Shown here: one piece after another, positions 41,567-50,286 of the stretch
Numbering within the stretch: position 1 is the first letter of the stretch
Layout: every line of letters starts with the position of its first letter
Assembly (NCBI GenBank): GCA_027080775.1
Contig: JALWPV010000048.1
Coordinates: 1 to 57,258 of the forward strand
Source of the DNA: Acidilobaceae archaeon
GTDB taxonomy: Archaea > Thermoproteota > Thermoprotei_A > Sulfolobales > Acidilobaceae
DNA: 57,258 nt
Direction of reading: 5' to 3'
Notes under the pieces: generated by a model
Databases searched by the model: none
What the model was told of the DNA's origin: nothing
What the model saw: only the letters and a program-made list of their open reading frames with translations
Made by a program: the position numbers and the translations under genes

Positions 41567-42286
41567 TTGTTCGAGATCATAGGGGAGGTGGAGCCCACTA
41601 GGAGCAGGGAGAAGCTCGAGAAGTGGATCCCGCCACTCCGAGGCCTCCTCGACTGGATCGATGTGCCGGAGTCTCCCCTCGGCGTGCCCAGGGCTCATAG
41701 CGTGGCGGTGGCGGCCTACATACAGGAGAGATATGGGATACCGGGTATAGCCCACGTGCGTGTGTCAGACGTGAACCTGGTGGCCTTCAAGAGCCTCGTG
41801 GGGGCCGCTGTCCTACTCGGCATTACAAGGCTCGTCGCCCTCAGGGGCGACCCGCCATCCGAGGGGGGCGAGTGCGGCCACCTCAGCCCGGAGGACGCCA
41901 TAGGCCTGGCGAGGAGCCACGGCCTCGGCGCCGTGGAGGTTGGAGTCCTGGTCAGCACTAGGAGGGCGCCCGCTGAGATCTCAGCCAGGCTCCGCAGCCG
42001 CCCGGACTTCGTGTTCATACTCAACTCTACACCCCAGAGTCTACGCAGCCTAGTAGCCGAGGCCCGGGCCCTAGGGGTCAGGGTCTACCCCTACCTCGTA
42101 GTGGAGACCGACCGGAACAGGTGGCTCACCTCTAAGATGCCAGCCTACGTGCCACGCCACAGCATCGAGTCTGTCCCCGCCGTTGCCAGCGAGCTGGAGG
42201 GCCTAGTCGACGGGGTTGTCCTAAGCGTGCCAGCCGACTACGCGGGCCTAGCAGAGGCCGCCCGCCTGGTGAGGCGCATGCCCTGA
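41567..42286 (+). CDS. Methylenetetrahydrofolate reductase-like protein
   Basis: 239 residues, shorter than the ~290 of MetF. TIM-barrel marks are EPTRSREKLEK at the start, SVAVAAYIQERYGIPGIAHV, VALRGDPPSEGGE (the flavin/folate-binding RGDPP) and RVYPYLVVETDR. The RGDPP block is the best evidence for the MetF/MTHFR fold. It is followed two bases later by a 5-formyl-THF cyclo-ligase-like gene, so the pair likely works on C1 folate or methanopterin derivatives. The TTG start has a ggtgggg site. Confidence 0.75.
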   Translation: MFEIIGEVEPTRSREKLEKWIPPLRGLLDWIDVPESPLGVPRAHSVAVAAYIQERYGIPGIAHVRVSDVNLVAFKSLVGAAVLLGITRLVALRGDPPSEGGECGHLSPEDAIGLARSHGLGAVEVGVLVSTRRAPAEISARLRSRPDFVFILNSTPQSLRSLVAEARALGVRVYPYLVVETDRNRWLTSKMPAYVPRHSIESVPAVASELEGLVDGVVLSVPADYAGLAEAARLVRRMP

Positions 42287-42287
42287 G

Positions 42288-43046
42288 GTGCCACCTATGC
42301 CGGGGGTGAAGGCGGAGAAGGATAGGATAAGGAGGTCCATCTGGGACCGGCTCCTCAGAGAGGGCATAGCCAGGCCCCCGCTACCGCCTCATGGTAGGAT
42401 ACCGAACTTTGCGTGCTCCCGCGCGGCCGCAGAGAGGCTCTTTGGGACCCCCGAGTGGAGGAGGGCCCGCGTCGTCAAGGTTAACCCCGACTCGCCTCAG
42501 AGGCCCGTGAGGCTCGAGGCCCTCAGGGAGGGTAAGCTGCTCATAATGCCGACGCCCAGGCTCAGGAGGGGCTTCCTCTTACTGGATCCAGCCCGCATAC
42601 CGGCTAGGAGCTACTCGATGGCATCAACGATAAGGGGGGCCTTCAGGTGGGGCCTCCTCCTCTCTAGGCTAGCAGACCTCGGGAGGCTCCCAAGGCTCGA
42701 CTTGATAGTCGAGGGTAGCGTGGCCGTTGACCCATGGGGTGGCAGGCTGGGCAAGGGCGAGGGCTACGGGGAGCTGGAGTATGCGATACTCGCCGAGTTA
42801 GGCAAGGTGGGCGAGGACACCCCGATAGCCACGACGGTCCACGACGTGCAGGTTGTAGGGGAGAGGCTCCCACAGGATCCCTGGGACGTGCCCATTGATA
42901 TTATAGCCACGCCCACGAGGCTCATAAGGATCGAAGAGAGGCCCACCAGGCCCCCGGGGATCCTCTGGGATCTCCTACCCGAGGAGAAGCTGAGGGAGAT
43001 ACCGCTGCTATCCGAGATCAAGCGCTCGAGGGGCCCAGGTAATTAA
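42288..43046 (+). CDS. 5-formyltetrahydrofolate cyclo-ligase-like protein
   Basis: 252 residues. The family motif appears as VEGSVAVDPWGGRLGKGEGYGELEY, and the N-terminus IRRSIWDRLLREGIARPP has the R-R-x3-W region. It resembles the archaeal/eukaryotic MTHFSD branch rather than the short bacterial enzyme. It would convert 5-formyl-THF to 5,10-methenyl-THF in an ATP-dependent step. Adjacency to the MetF-like gene (2-base gap) supports C1 metabolism. Confidence 0.72.
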   Translation: MPPMPGVKAEKDRIRRSIWDRLLREGIARPPLPPHGRIPNFACSRAAAERLFGTPEWRRARVVKVNPDSPQRPVRLEALREGKLLIMPTPRLRRGFLLLDPARIPARSYSMASTIRGAFRWGLLLSRLADLGRLPRLDLIVEGSVAVDPWGGRLGKGEGYGELEYAILAELGKVGEDTPIATTVHDVQVVGERLPQDPWDVPIDIIATPTRLIRIEERPTRPPGILWDLLPEEKLREIPLLSEIKRSRGPGN

Positions 43047-43079
43047 TCCCCGCGGCACATTAACGCCTTGGTGGTGGGG

Positions 43080-43640
43080 ATGGAGTGTTTCAGCCTGCCG
43101 GGCGGCAGGATCCTGGTGGTCGCGGAGGGCGATATAACTAAGGCTTCAGTAGACGCCATAGTCAACGCGGCCAACAGCCTCATGATAATGGGCGGAGGCG
43201 TGGCCGGGGCCATAAAGAGGGCTGGGGGGCCCGAGATCGAGGAGGAGGCCGTGAAGCACGCACCCGTGCCCGTGGGCGAGGCCATAGCAACGGGGGCTGG
43301 CAGGCTCCGGGCTAGGTATGTGATCCACGCCCCCACAATGGAGAGGCCAGCCATGAGGATACCGCTGGAGAACGCCGTCAAGGCGACGCGGGCAGCCCTC
43401 CGCAAGGCTCTCGAGCTGGGCGTGGAGTCCGTGGCACTCCCAGCCATGGGGGCCGGTGTTGGGGGCCTATCGGTCAGGGAGGTAGCCAAAGCCATGGCCA
43501 GCGTTGCAAGGGAGACCGGCCCCAAGATCATAGTATTCGTGGCCTACGGCTCCAACGCCTATAAGGAGATGCTGGAAGGAGTCCGGGAGGCCCTGGGTGA
43601 GCCCGTGGGATGCCCTGCAGGCCTGAGAGTGTTTCAGTAG
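43080..43640 (+). CDS. Macro domain (ADP-ribose/OAADPR-binding) protein
   Basis: 186 residues from the ATG at 43080, which has a ggtgg site; the frame also opens at a TTG at 43068. It is one macro domain: [20 protein letters not shown] followed by [14 protein letters not shown], and [20 protein letters not shown]. Such domains bind ADP-ribose or hydrolyse O-acetyl-ADP-ribose or terminal ADP-ribose. The function in archaea is unclear. Its 3' end overlaps the UbiX gene by 31 bases. Confidence 0.88.
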   Translation: MECFSLPGGRILVVAEGDITKASVDAIVNAANSLMIMGGGVAGAIKRAGGPEIEEEAVKHAPVPVGEAIATGAGRLRARYVIHAPTMERPAMRIPLENAVKATRAALRKALELGVESVALPAMGAGVGGLSVREVAKAMASVARETGPKIIVFVAYGSNAYKEMLEGVREALGEPVGCPAGLRVFQ

Positions 43641-44191
43641 CGATAACGGGGGCCAGCGGGGTCCGCGTGGGCCTGCGCGTAGTCGAAGCCCTGGCCGAGT
43701 CCGGCGTTAGGGTGGAGGGGGTTATCCTCACTAGGTCAGCCCTCGAGGTGGCTAGGGTAGAGGAGGGCATAGAGCCCGGGGAGCTGAGGGCCAGGCTCTC
43801 AAGGCACTCGAGGGTCTACGGCGAGGACGACTTCAACTCGCCCCTCGCGAGCAGTAGCAGCCAGCCCGACGCTATGGCGATAGTGCCCGCGAGCACCAAG
43901 ACCGTGGCGCTGATAGCCCATGGGATAGCCTCTAACCTCGTGGCCCGGGCGGCCCTGGCCATACTCAGGCTCCGGCGCAGGCTCGTCGTTGCGCCGAGGG
44001 AGACTCCACTAGGCATTGCCGAGCTAGAGAACCTACTCAAAGTAGCTAGGATGGGGGCCGTGGTGGCACCGCTCACGCCAGGCTTCTACGCGAGGCCAGA
44101 GAGCGTGGATGACATAGTTAACTTCCTCGCGGGCAAGGTCCTAGACGCCCTGGGGGTTCCCAACAGCCTCTATAGGAGGTGGGGATCCTAG
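43610..44191 (+). CDS. ubiX: UbiX-like flavin prenyltransferase
   Basis: 193 residues. The N-terminal FMN loop is [19 protein letters not shown], then [20 protein letters not shown] and [19 protein letters not shown], with the C-terminal LGVPN. UbiX makes prenylated FMN for UbiD-type decarboxylases; no UbiD gene is in the window. The ATG overlaps the macro-domain gene. Its stop overlaps that of the minus-strand gene at 44188. Confidence 0.88.
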   Translation: MPCRPESVSVAITGASGVRVGLRVVEALAESGVRVEGVILTRSALEVARVEEGIEPGELRARLSRHSRVYGEDDFNSPLASSSSQPDAMAIVPASTKTVALIAHGIASNLVARAALAILRLRRRLVVAPRETPLGIAELENLLKVARMGAVVAPLTPGFYARPESVDDIVNFLAGKVLDALGVPNSLYRRWGS

Positions 44192-44556
44192 AACTCCTCC
44201 TCCATCTCATCTATATCACTAGCCTTCTTGAGTTCCTCCTCGAAGTCAACCTGCCTCTTCGACCGAGCCTGGACGGCGAAGGCGCACCGGCCGTCGGGTA
44301 GCATGGCGTGCTTCTCGCAATAGGCGTATCTACACTTGGGCCCTATGCACCTGTCTCCGGTCCACGAGCATATGGGGACCTTAATGGGCCTCCCCCTATA
44401 GTACTCGGTCTTAATTATGAGCGCGCCCTTGAGGCACTTGAAGTAGGGGCAGAGAGGGTTGCACTTATCGCCTATAGGCCTGGGCCTGGGCTCTCTCCTC
44501 TCGCGGTGCGCCCTCTGGGGCCTCGGACCTCTAGGACGTCTCGCAGCCATCTCCAC
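44188..44556 (-). CDS. Cysteine-rich hypothetical protein
   Basis: 122 residues; M4 (44547) is a possible start. After a basic Arg/Pro-rich N-terminus (~30 residues) comes a block with eight cysteines: [27 protein letters not shown] and GRCAF. The spacing would allow two zinc sites or an iron-sulfur centre. The C-terminal 30 residues are acidic. I do not recognise the family; the basic N-terminus hints at nucleic-acid binding. Confidence 0.6.
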   Translation of the reverse strand: MEMAARRPRGPRPQRAHRERREPRPRPIGDKCNPLCPYFKCLKGALIIKTEYYRGRPIKVPICSWTGDRCIGPKCRYAYCEKHAMLPDGRCAFAVQARSKRQVDFEEELKKASDIDEMEEEF

Positions 44557-44646
44557 TACACCCCAGCCAGGCTAGGATGGGAACGCGGACTCGATCACAG
44601 AGGCTCTCATCGCCTCGCGGTGCACCAGCGCCGCACCGGATCTTAA

Positions 44647-45198
44647 CTAGATCCTAGCCCATTTAAACATTACGTACCTCACGCTCCCGTCCCGCCTCAC
44701 CGTGGCTATGGTGAATGTCTTCCTCACGCTGTGACTCAGCCTCCCGGTCTTCACTATCTCCACAGGGTCCATGGCCTCGTCGAGGGGCCTCACTACCACT
44801 AGGTAGGGCGCGTGGTCTATGCCCGGGCCATACCTGTAGACGGCGAAGTCGGCCCCAAACTTCATGCCAGGCCTCACAACGAGGCCCCTCTCCCTGAGGT
44901 CCTCGTACACCCTGTAGAGCATCCTAAGCCTCTCATCGGATAGTAGCCTCTCCTCCACCTCCTCAGGGCTGAGGATGCCACCCTCCTCGTCGACCACCTC
45001 CAGGTGCCCCTTCCTGGCGAGGTACACGGCCTCCAGGGGGCTCACGAGGAGGGGCGAGTCGAAGTTGGGGCCCGAGGGCTTATCGACCCCCAGGGGCTTG
45101 CCATAGAAGCCTAGGGCGTAGAGGCTCCTAGCCTCCTCGACAGACTCCACTATCACGTGCCTACCGTAGAGCCTACCCCTCGCTACGGGGCCCCTCAA
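44647..45198 (-). CDS. endA: tRNA-splicing endonuclease, catalytic subunit
   Basis: 183 residues. The catalytic triad is complete: Y121 in GADFAVYRYG, H129 in GIDHAPYLV and K160 in SHSVRKTFTIAT. The YRDLR-like block is VYEDLRERGLVVRPGMKFGA, and SPLEAVYLARKGHLEV is the N-terminal domain. It cuts bulge-helix-bulge introns from tRNA and rRNA precursors. It needs a structural partner in crenarchaea, identified at 29407. Confidence 0.93.
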   Translation of the reverse strand: MRGPVARGRLYGRHVIVESVEEARSLYALGFYGKPLGVDKPSGPNFDSPLLVSPLEAVYLARKGHLEVVDEEGGILSPEEVEERLLSDERLRMLYRVYEDLRERGLVVRPGMKFGADFAVYRYGPGIDHAPYLVVVRPLDEAMDPVEIVKTGRLSHSVRKTFTIATVRRDGSVRYVMFKWARI

Positions 45199-45215
45199 TG
45201 TAGTCCCGGGGGGCT

Positions 45216-45893
45216 TCAGGCCTCGGAGAGGGCTATTATGGTGGCGTAGTTTCCAGCGTTGTATAGGAGGTCCACCGCGTCCTCGAGGTGGTCCACGGCC
45301 TCCTTCACGAGTACGAAGCCCTTCACATCGCCGCCGAGCTCCTCTACTATAGCGGCCAGGGCCCTCCTATACTCTACGTCGGCGTCCTCCTCGACCTGGC
45401 TTATCTTGGTTGCTAGCTCCTGGATCCTCCTCCTGGCCTCCCTGGTATGGCCGCCGAGGGAGATCGCCCTTATCAAGGACGTCAGGTAGCCAGCGGTGTC
45501 TCTAAGCTTGCCCAGTAGGGCTAGGTATCTCTCCTCAATTCTGGCCGGCGTTGATGTGGAGGAGCTAATGTATAGTAGGAGCCTGAATATGCTTGCATCC
45601 ATCTTAAGCGCCGAGTTCTCAATTGAGAGCGCTATGGCCGTGTAGAACTCTCTGAGGCCTACTATCTCGGCCCTCCCATTTGCCACGTACTCGAGGAGCC
45701 TGTTGCGGTACCGCTCAGCCTTGTCCTTGAGCATCTTAACGTCCTGGCGGGCCAGCTTGTCGAGGACCTCGCCCCTGAAGCCCTTCTCCCTAAGGGCCCT
45801 CTCCACCACGCTGGCTGTGTATTCTATCTCCCGCGCCATGTCTGATAATAGCTCGGTTATGGTGACCTTACTGATGCTACCCGAAGAGTACAT
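45216..45893 (-). CDS. PhoU-like (DUF47 family) protein
   Basis: 225 residues, almost all helical, with the DUF47/PhoU heptad pattern. Acidic clusters such as SQVEEDADVEYRRAL and KEAVDHLEDAVDLLYNAGNY are the E-x3-D metal-binding type. Related proteins regulate phosphate uptake, but no phosphate transporter is adjacent, so the role is open. A TATA-like element near 45970 lies upstream. Confidence 0.75.
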   Translation of the reverse strand: MYSSGSISKVTITELLSDMAREIEYTASVVERALREKGFRGEVLDKLARQDVKMLKDKAERYRNRLLEYVANGRAEIVGLREFYTAIALSIENSALKMDASIFRLLLYISSSTSTPARIEERYLALLGKLRDTAGYLTSLIRAISLGGHTREARRRIQELATKISQVEEDADVEYRRALAAIVEELGGDVKGFVLVKEAVDHLEDAVDLLYNAGNYATIIALSEA

Positions 45894-46061
45894 CCCGCCT
45901 CACCCACTAAGGCTCGTGCGTCCCCAACGCCCATACCTTGCACTCGGGGCGCCTCGCCAGTCTTTGCCAGATAAAAGCTTCCATCGTCTGTAGGCCCAGC
46001 TAGCGAGTGTTGTCATGGAGGATCAGGAGCATTAGGGCGCCCCCAGGAGCGTGGCGGCTAC

Positions 46062-46475
46062 CTACAGCTTTATCGAGACGTTGAGGCTCGCCAGTATGAC
46101 GCGAGCTGCCGCCCTGAGTTCTTCGAGCTTCTCGAGGTCTTCCCTGACGTCCGTGTACCTTGAGGCACTCCTCAGAACCCTCTCCTCGCCGGGGGCGGCG
46201 GCTTCGACGTAGTACCCGATTAGCGCGAATACATCATCGATGTAGGCTGAGGGCATGGCATTGACATTCCTACCTATCACGTCGAAGAGTTCCCCTATGG
46301 CCTCACGCAGGCTCCTCAGGTTCTCCAGGCTCTTCTCGAGGGGAGTCTTGCCGGCGCCTCCGGCGTCGAGCCTGGCTATCCTGTCTCGGACCTCTGCGAG
46401 TAGGGATAAGTGCTGCTCCAGCGTGAAGGCCAGCTTATCGATGACATAGCTTGCAACGCTCTCATCCAAGGCCAT
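46062..46475 (-). CDS. Small helical hypothetical protein
   Basis: 137 residues predicted to be nearly all helix with coiled-coil tendency (KLAFTLEQHLSLLAEVRDRI; EDLEKLEELRAAARVILASL). No signal or catalytic motif. It lies in a minus-strand group with the protein at 46496 and GlyRS. I do not recognise the family. Confidence 0.5.
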   Translation of the reverse strand: MALDESVASYVIDKLAFTLEQHLSLLAEVRDRIARLDAGGAGKTPLEKSLENLRSLREAIGELFDVIGRNVNAMPSAYIDDVFALIGYYVEAAAPGEERVLRSASRYTDVREDLEKLEELRAAARVILASLNVSIKL

Positions 46476-46495
46476 TCACCGTGTCGGAGTCGAGG

Positions 46496-46906
46496 CTAGA
46501 CCTCGAGCCTGACACCCAGCTTCTCCGTGCCGCGGTAGCTCCTCACGGTGGCTATGCTGTTATCGGCTATGCCGTTCTCCTCCATTAGGTCCGGGTTGAC
46601 GTGGACCCTATTGTATTCCACTTCGTCATCTATGATGGCGCGGAAGACGAACCTGTGGCGACCGGCTACCACTATCTCGAGCTTGTCCTCTATGCCCAGC
46701 TCCTTCGCTAGCTGGGGGTTTACCTTAGCCTCCTCCGGCTCCAGGCTGGCATCGTACCTTAGGCGTATCCTCTTCTCAGTGAGCCTCCTCTCCTCCGACT
46801 TCAAGGCAGAGGCTGGGGGTATGAGAGAGAGCGCCGCCTTGACATCCGCCTTGTCTGGGAGCAACTCCTCCTCGGGCTTAGCCTCGATCTCCTCCTCGCC
46901 CGCCAA
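46496..46906 (-). CDS. Hypothetical protein, possible double-psi beta-barrel
   Basis: 136 residues. An acidic, flexible N-terminus (~1-35) is followed by a strand-rich part: VNPQLAKELGIEDKLEIVVA, then RHRFVFRAIID and VHVNPDLMEENGIADNSIAT. The two similar half-motifs (V-N-P-x-L) suggest an internal duplication, as in double-psi barrels of the Cdc48-N/AbrB superfamily. The function is unknown. It is 36 bases upstream of the GlyRS stop on the same strand. Confidence 0.5.
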   Translation of the reverse strand: MAGEEEIEAKPEEELLPDKADVKAALSLIPPASALKSEERRLTEKRIRLRYDASLEPEEAKVNPQLAKELGIEDKLEIVVAGRHRFVFRAIIDDEVEYNRVHVNPDLMEENGIADNSIATVRSYRGTEKLGVRLEV

Positions 46907-46942
46907 GCGTATACACCCCTACCCGATCCTGCGGGGCTCGGG

Positions 46943-48706
46943 CTACTCTAGGGGCTCACCTAGCTCCTCTAGCTTAGCGCCGCTATATATGAATCGCCGG
47001 AGGGCCTCGACTGCGCGGGCCTCGGGGAGCCTCACCTGCCTCCACGTGTCGCGGTCTCTAAGCGTGACTGTGCCGTCCTCCAGGGTCTGGTAGTCAACCG
47101 TGAACGCCGCTGGGACCCCTATCTCGTCGGCCCTGGCGTACCTCCTCCCTATGCTCCCGCTGGAGTCTAGGTAGACCCTGAAGCCCTCTGACTTCAGGCG
47201 CTCGTAGAGCGCCCTGGCCCGCTCCACGAGTCTCTCGTCGTTCTCGAGTAGTGGTAACACGACGGCCTGGTAGGGCGCTAGGTCCCTCGGTAGCGAGAGG
47301 ACTACCCTCCCCTCGCGCTCCCTATAGGCGTGCTCGAGGGTGACGTAGAGCAGTCTCTCAACACCGAAGGAGGGCTCGACGACGTGGGGCACTATCTTCC
47401 TCCCACTAACCTTCTCCTCGACTTCTACCACGCTGACAGCCTCGGGGGGGACCCTATAGCCGCCCACCTCTATGGGCTCCCCCCTCGCCAGCCTCTCCTC
47501 TACATAGGACGCGTCGAGGGCCTGGAGGGCCTCCATAACCTTTGGTGCCTCGGACTTGAAGAGGCGCCCCACAACCGCTTTATTAACGATTACCCTCTTC
47601 TTCCTGACCTTAACGGGCTCCGGGTAGGGCTTGAATACTGTCAGGTCGGCCCCGCTGTACCTCATGTGCCTGCTTAGATCGTAGTCGCCTCTATAGCTGT
47701 GGCCGCTCACCTCCACCCAGCCCCACCTCGAGGCTCTGACGAGCTGGTCGAATGTCTGGCTTGAGTAGTGGGCCCTCTCCTCAGGGCACTTCTCCTCGAA
47801 GTAGATGTCCTCCCTTGGGATGCCGAGGGACTCCACGAGCATCTGGGCTACCCCCATCCAATAGGCGAGGCACTTGTGCATTATCACTCCCTTAGCGAGG
47901 GCCTCCGAGAGCCTGTAGGTTCTGGGGGGCTCTCCCTGCTTCTTCTCATCGCACGTCACTATTCTCAGCTGGAGGCTTGAGAGCCTCTCGAACCAGGGGC
48001 AGGATCCCTCCTCGTCCTCCGGGTCGAAGAAGTACTCCATCTCGGCTATAGTGAACTCCCTGAGCCTAATCATGCCCTGCCTCGGGCTAATCTCGTTCCT
48101 ACCCACCCTGCCTATCTGGGCTATACCCAGGGGTAGCCTCCCCCGGAGGCTCTCCAGAACCCTCTTGAAGGCGACGAACATGCCCTGCGCCAGTTCGGGC
48201 CTCAGGAAGCCTATGTTGCCCTCGTAGGGGCCTATCTGGGTCTTGAAGAGTAGGTTGAAGAGCCTGACCTCGCCCAGCTCGCCACCGCAGACGGGGCAGC
48301 GTATATCGTGCTCTCTTATGAGCCTCGTCATCTCCTCTGGGCTGAGGCCCTCAGCGTTTATGCCGAGCTTCTCCTCTATGAGGTGGTCGGCCCTGAACTT
48401 CCTGCCGCACTTGGTGCACTCCACTATAGGGTCGGTGAAGCTCTCGAGGTGCCCGCTCGCCTCGTAGACCCTCGAGGGGCCTATCATGGGAGTCTCTATC
48501 TCGACGACGTGCTCCTGGTGGTCTAGTATGAAGGCCCTCCTCCACTTCTCTATAATCCTCCTCTTCAGCTCAGCACCGAGGGGCCCCAGGTCGTAGAAGC
48601 CTGCCACGCCACCGTAGATCTCATAGGAGGGCCAGAAGTAGCCCCTCCTCTTGGCTAGGTCGATGATCTTGTCGTAGAGGTCCCCCGCCAAGCCTGCCCA
48701 CCGCAC
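46943..48706 (-). CDS. glyS: Glycyl-tRNA synthetase, class II
   Basis: 587 residues from the GTG at 48706; the frame also opens at a TTG at 48748. The later start lies right at the expected leaderless start site 27 bases from the TATA element. KRRGYFWPSYEIYGGVAGFY and LGPLGAELKR identify the eukaryote/archaeal dimeric GlyRS. Motif 2 is GRVGRNEISPRQGMIRLREF, motif 3 EPSFGVERLLY, and a zinc site is made of CTKCGRKF and CPVCGGEL. It charges tRNA-Gly, one of which is at 8120. Confidence 0.93.
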   Translation of the reverse strand: MRWAGLAGDLYDKIIDLAKRRGYFWPSYEIYGGVAGFYDLGPLGAELKRRIIEKWRRAFILDHQEHVVEIETPMIGPSRVYEASGHLESFTDPIVECTKCGRKFRADHLIEEKLGINAEGLSPEEMTRLIREHDIRCPVCGGELGEVRLFNLLFKTQIGPYEGNIGFLRPELAQGMFVAFKRVLESLRGRLPLGIAQIGRVGRNEISPRQGMIRLREFTIAEMEYFFDPEDEEGSCPWFERLSSLQLRIVTCDEKKQGEPPRTYRLSEALAKGVIMHKCLAYWMGVAQMLVESLGIPREDIYFEEKCPEERAHYSSQTFDQLVRASRWGWVEVSGHSYRGDYDLSRHMRYSGADLTVFKPYPEPVKVRKKRVIVNKAVVGRLFKSEAPKVMEALQALDASYVEERLARGEPIEVGGYRVPPEAVSVVEVEEKVSGRKIVPHVVEPSFGVERLLYVTLEHAYREREGRVVLSLPRDLAPYQAVVLPLLENDERLVERARALYERLKSEGFRVYLDSSGSIGRRYARADEIGVPAAFTVDYQTLEDGTVTLRDRDTWRQVRLPEARAVEALRRFIYSGAKLEELGEPLE

Positions 48707-48729
48707 CCAGGGGGCCAGCGCTTCAGGGT

Positions 48730-48737
48730 CTTTTAAC
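48730..48737. promoter_or_regulatory. Shared TATA box of glyS and the agmatinase gene
   Basis: cttttaac lies 27-28 bases from both the GTG at 48761 on the plus strand and the GTG at 48706 on the minus strand, the usual TATA-to-start distance. Both genes would be leaderless from one element. Confidence 0.5.
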
Positions 48738-48760
48738 CAATCGAGCAACCACGCCGTCGG

Positions 48761-49690
48761 GTGGGGCAGACTGTGCCAGCGCCCTTCGTGGAGGAGTCGC
48801 CGCTGGCCTTCGGGGGCTACAGGCCCCAGAGGGAGGCCTCGAGCTACAGCCTCCTGGGGGTGCCGCTCGACTCTACCGCTTCATACAGGGGGGGACAGCG
48901 CTGGGCCCCGAGGGCGATAAGGGAGGCCTCGGCCTTCATAGAGTTCAGGAGCCTCCATGCCTCGATTGATGTGGACTATGTGCCCATATATGATGAGGGC
49001 GACGTGGCCGTCGTCCACGGCGACGTCGCCGAGACCCTCGCTAGGGTATCGCAGGCTGTCAGGGCTCTAGTGGGAGAGGGGAGGATCCCCCTCGTGCTCG
49101 GGGGTGAACACACTATAACCTACGGGGTCATCGAGGGGCTCTCCAGCGCCTTGGGGGAGCCGCCCTGCATGCTGGTTCTCGATGCCCACTTCGACCTCAG
49201 GGACGAGTATCTAGGCTACAGGTACAGCCACGCCTGCGTTATGAGGAGGATACTGGAGAGGATCCATCCGCCGAGGCTAGTCTACATAGGCGTGAGGGGG
49301 TTCTCCGATGAGGAGGTGGAGGTAGCGGAGAGCCGGGAGGGGATATGGTATGCAACGAGCCTCGACGTGGAGAGGCTTGGGGAGGCCAATGTCGCGGCGA
49401 GGGCCAGGAGGATCCTCTCCCCCTGTGAGAGGGTCTACCTCAGCGTGGACATGGACTTCCTAGACCCAGCCTATGCTCCAGGCGTTGGCAACCCGGAGCC
49501 CGGGGGGCTCACGTTCCGCGAGGCCCTGAACCTCGTGCACTCACTCGTAGACGATAGAATAGTGGGCGCCGATGTTGTCGAGGTCACGCCACCCTATGAT
49601 CCAGCAGGTATCACGGCCGTAGTGGCCGCTAAGCTCTTGGTAGAGGTTGTGGCAGCCCGCGAGAGGGCTAGATCGCGTAGACCCTCCTAA
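48761..49690 (+). CDS. speB: Agmatinase / arginase-family ureohydrolase
   Basis: 309 residues. The two-manganese site is complete: GGEHTITYG, VLDAHFDLRDEY, and SVDMDFLDPAYAPG. The final motif VVEVTPPYDPAGITAVVAAKL is that of agmatinases and related archaeal ureohydrolases. It likely hydrolyses agmatine to putrescine and urea for polyamine synthesis. GTG start, probably leaderless. Its 3' end overlaps the rpoP gene by 23 bases. Confidence 0.88.
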   Translation: MGQTVPAPFVEESPLAFGGYRPQREASSYSLLGVPLDSTASYRGGQRWAPRAIREASAFIEFRSLHASIDVDYVPIYDEGDVAVVHGDVAETLARVSQAVRALVGEGRIPLVLGGEHTITYGVIEGLSSALGEPPCMLVLDAHFDLRDEYLGYRYSHACVMRRILERIHPPRLVYIGVRGFSDEEVEVAESREGIWYATSLDVERLGEANVAARARRILSPCERVYLSVDMDFLDPAYAPGVGNPEPGGLTFREALNLVHSLVDDRIVGADVVEVTPPYDPAGITAVVAAKLLVEVVAARERARSRRPS

Positions 49691-49910
49691 GGTAGCCGAG
49701 GCTGGGGGGTGCTCTGACTTTCATGAATATCCTATACCCGCACCTCGGGCACATGTAGGCGGGCATAGCCTCGAGCTCCTCCTTGGTAACCTTGAAGCCG
49801 CACCTCATGCACACGTAGTAGACGGGCCTCTTCTTTATGCCGTAGTACAGGGTCTCCCCCTCGCCAGCCTCTGCGTCACCATAGCTACTCAAGAGTGGTC
49901 CCCAGGGCAT
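49668..49910 (-). CDS. rpoP: DNA-directed RNA polymerase subunit P (Rpo12)
   Basis: 80 residues. The zinc ribbon is YVCMRCGFKVTKEEL, then MCPRCGYRIFMKVRAP and a C-terminal VYAI, typical of RpoP. Usual archaeal RpoP is near 48 residues; here a 32-residue acidic N-terminal stretch precedes it. No alternative GTG or ATG lies just before the ribbon, so the extension may be real, or a TTG near residue 7 the start. Overlaps agmatinase at the 3' end. Confidence 0.85.
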   Translation of the reverse strand: MPWGPLLSSYGDAEAGEGETLYYGIKKRPVYYVCMRCGFKVTKEELEAMPAYMCPRCGYRIFMKVRAPPSLGYLRRVYAI

Positions 49911-49965
49911 CCCTGCAAGCTAAGCTTATAACCCTTAGCGGGGACCCCTTAGCCCTGCAGGGTGG

Positions 49966-50286
49966 GTGGATAGCAAGGCCATGATGGACTCATCGCTTTG
50001 CGGGGGGCTCCCACCTGAGATCTGCGAGCAGCTCTCTGCGGAGGAGCAGTTAATCAAGATAAGGGTCGAGAAGCGTAGATTCGGCAGGGAGGTAACAATA
50101 ATAGAAGGCATAAACGAGAAGGAGTTCAACCTAAAGAAGCTAGCCTCGATACTGAAGAGCAGGCTGGCAACTGGTGGTACAGCAAAGGAGGGGCGCATAG
50201 AGCTACAGGGCGACCATAGGCATAGAGTAAAGAAAATACTAGTCGAGCTAGGCTTTCCCGAAGAAAATATAACAATAATAGAATAA
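49966..50286 (+). CDS. Translation initiation factor aIF1 (SUI1)
   Basis: 106 residues as drawn from a GTG; the ATGs at 49981 and 49984 are likelier starts. SUI1-domain blocks are [34 protein letters not shown] and [20 protein letters not shown]. It binds the small ribosomal subunit and checks start-codon fidelity. A TATA-like gcttataacc (49922-49931) is upstream. Confidence 0.93.
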   Translation: MDSKAMMDSSLCGGLPPEICEQLSAEEQLIKIRVEKRRFGREVTIIEGINEKEFNLKKLASILKSRLATGGTAKEGRIELQGDHRHRVKKILVELGFPEENITIIE

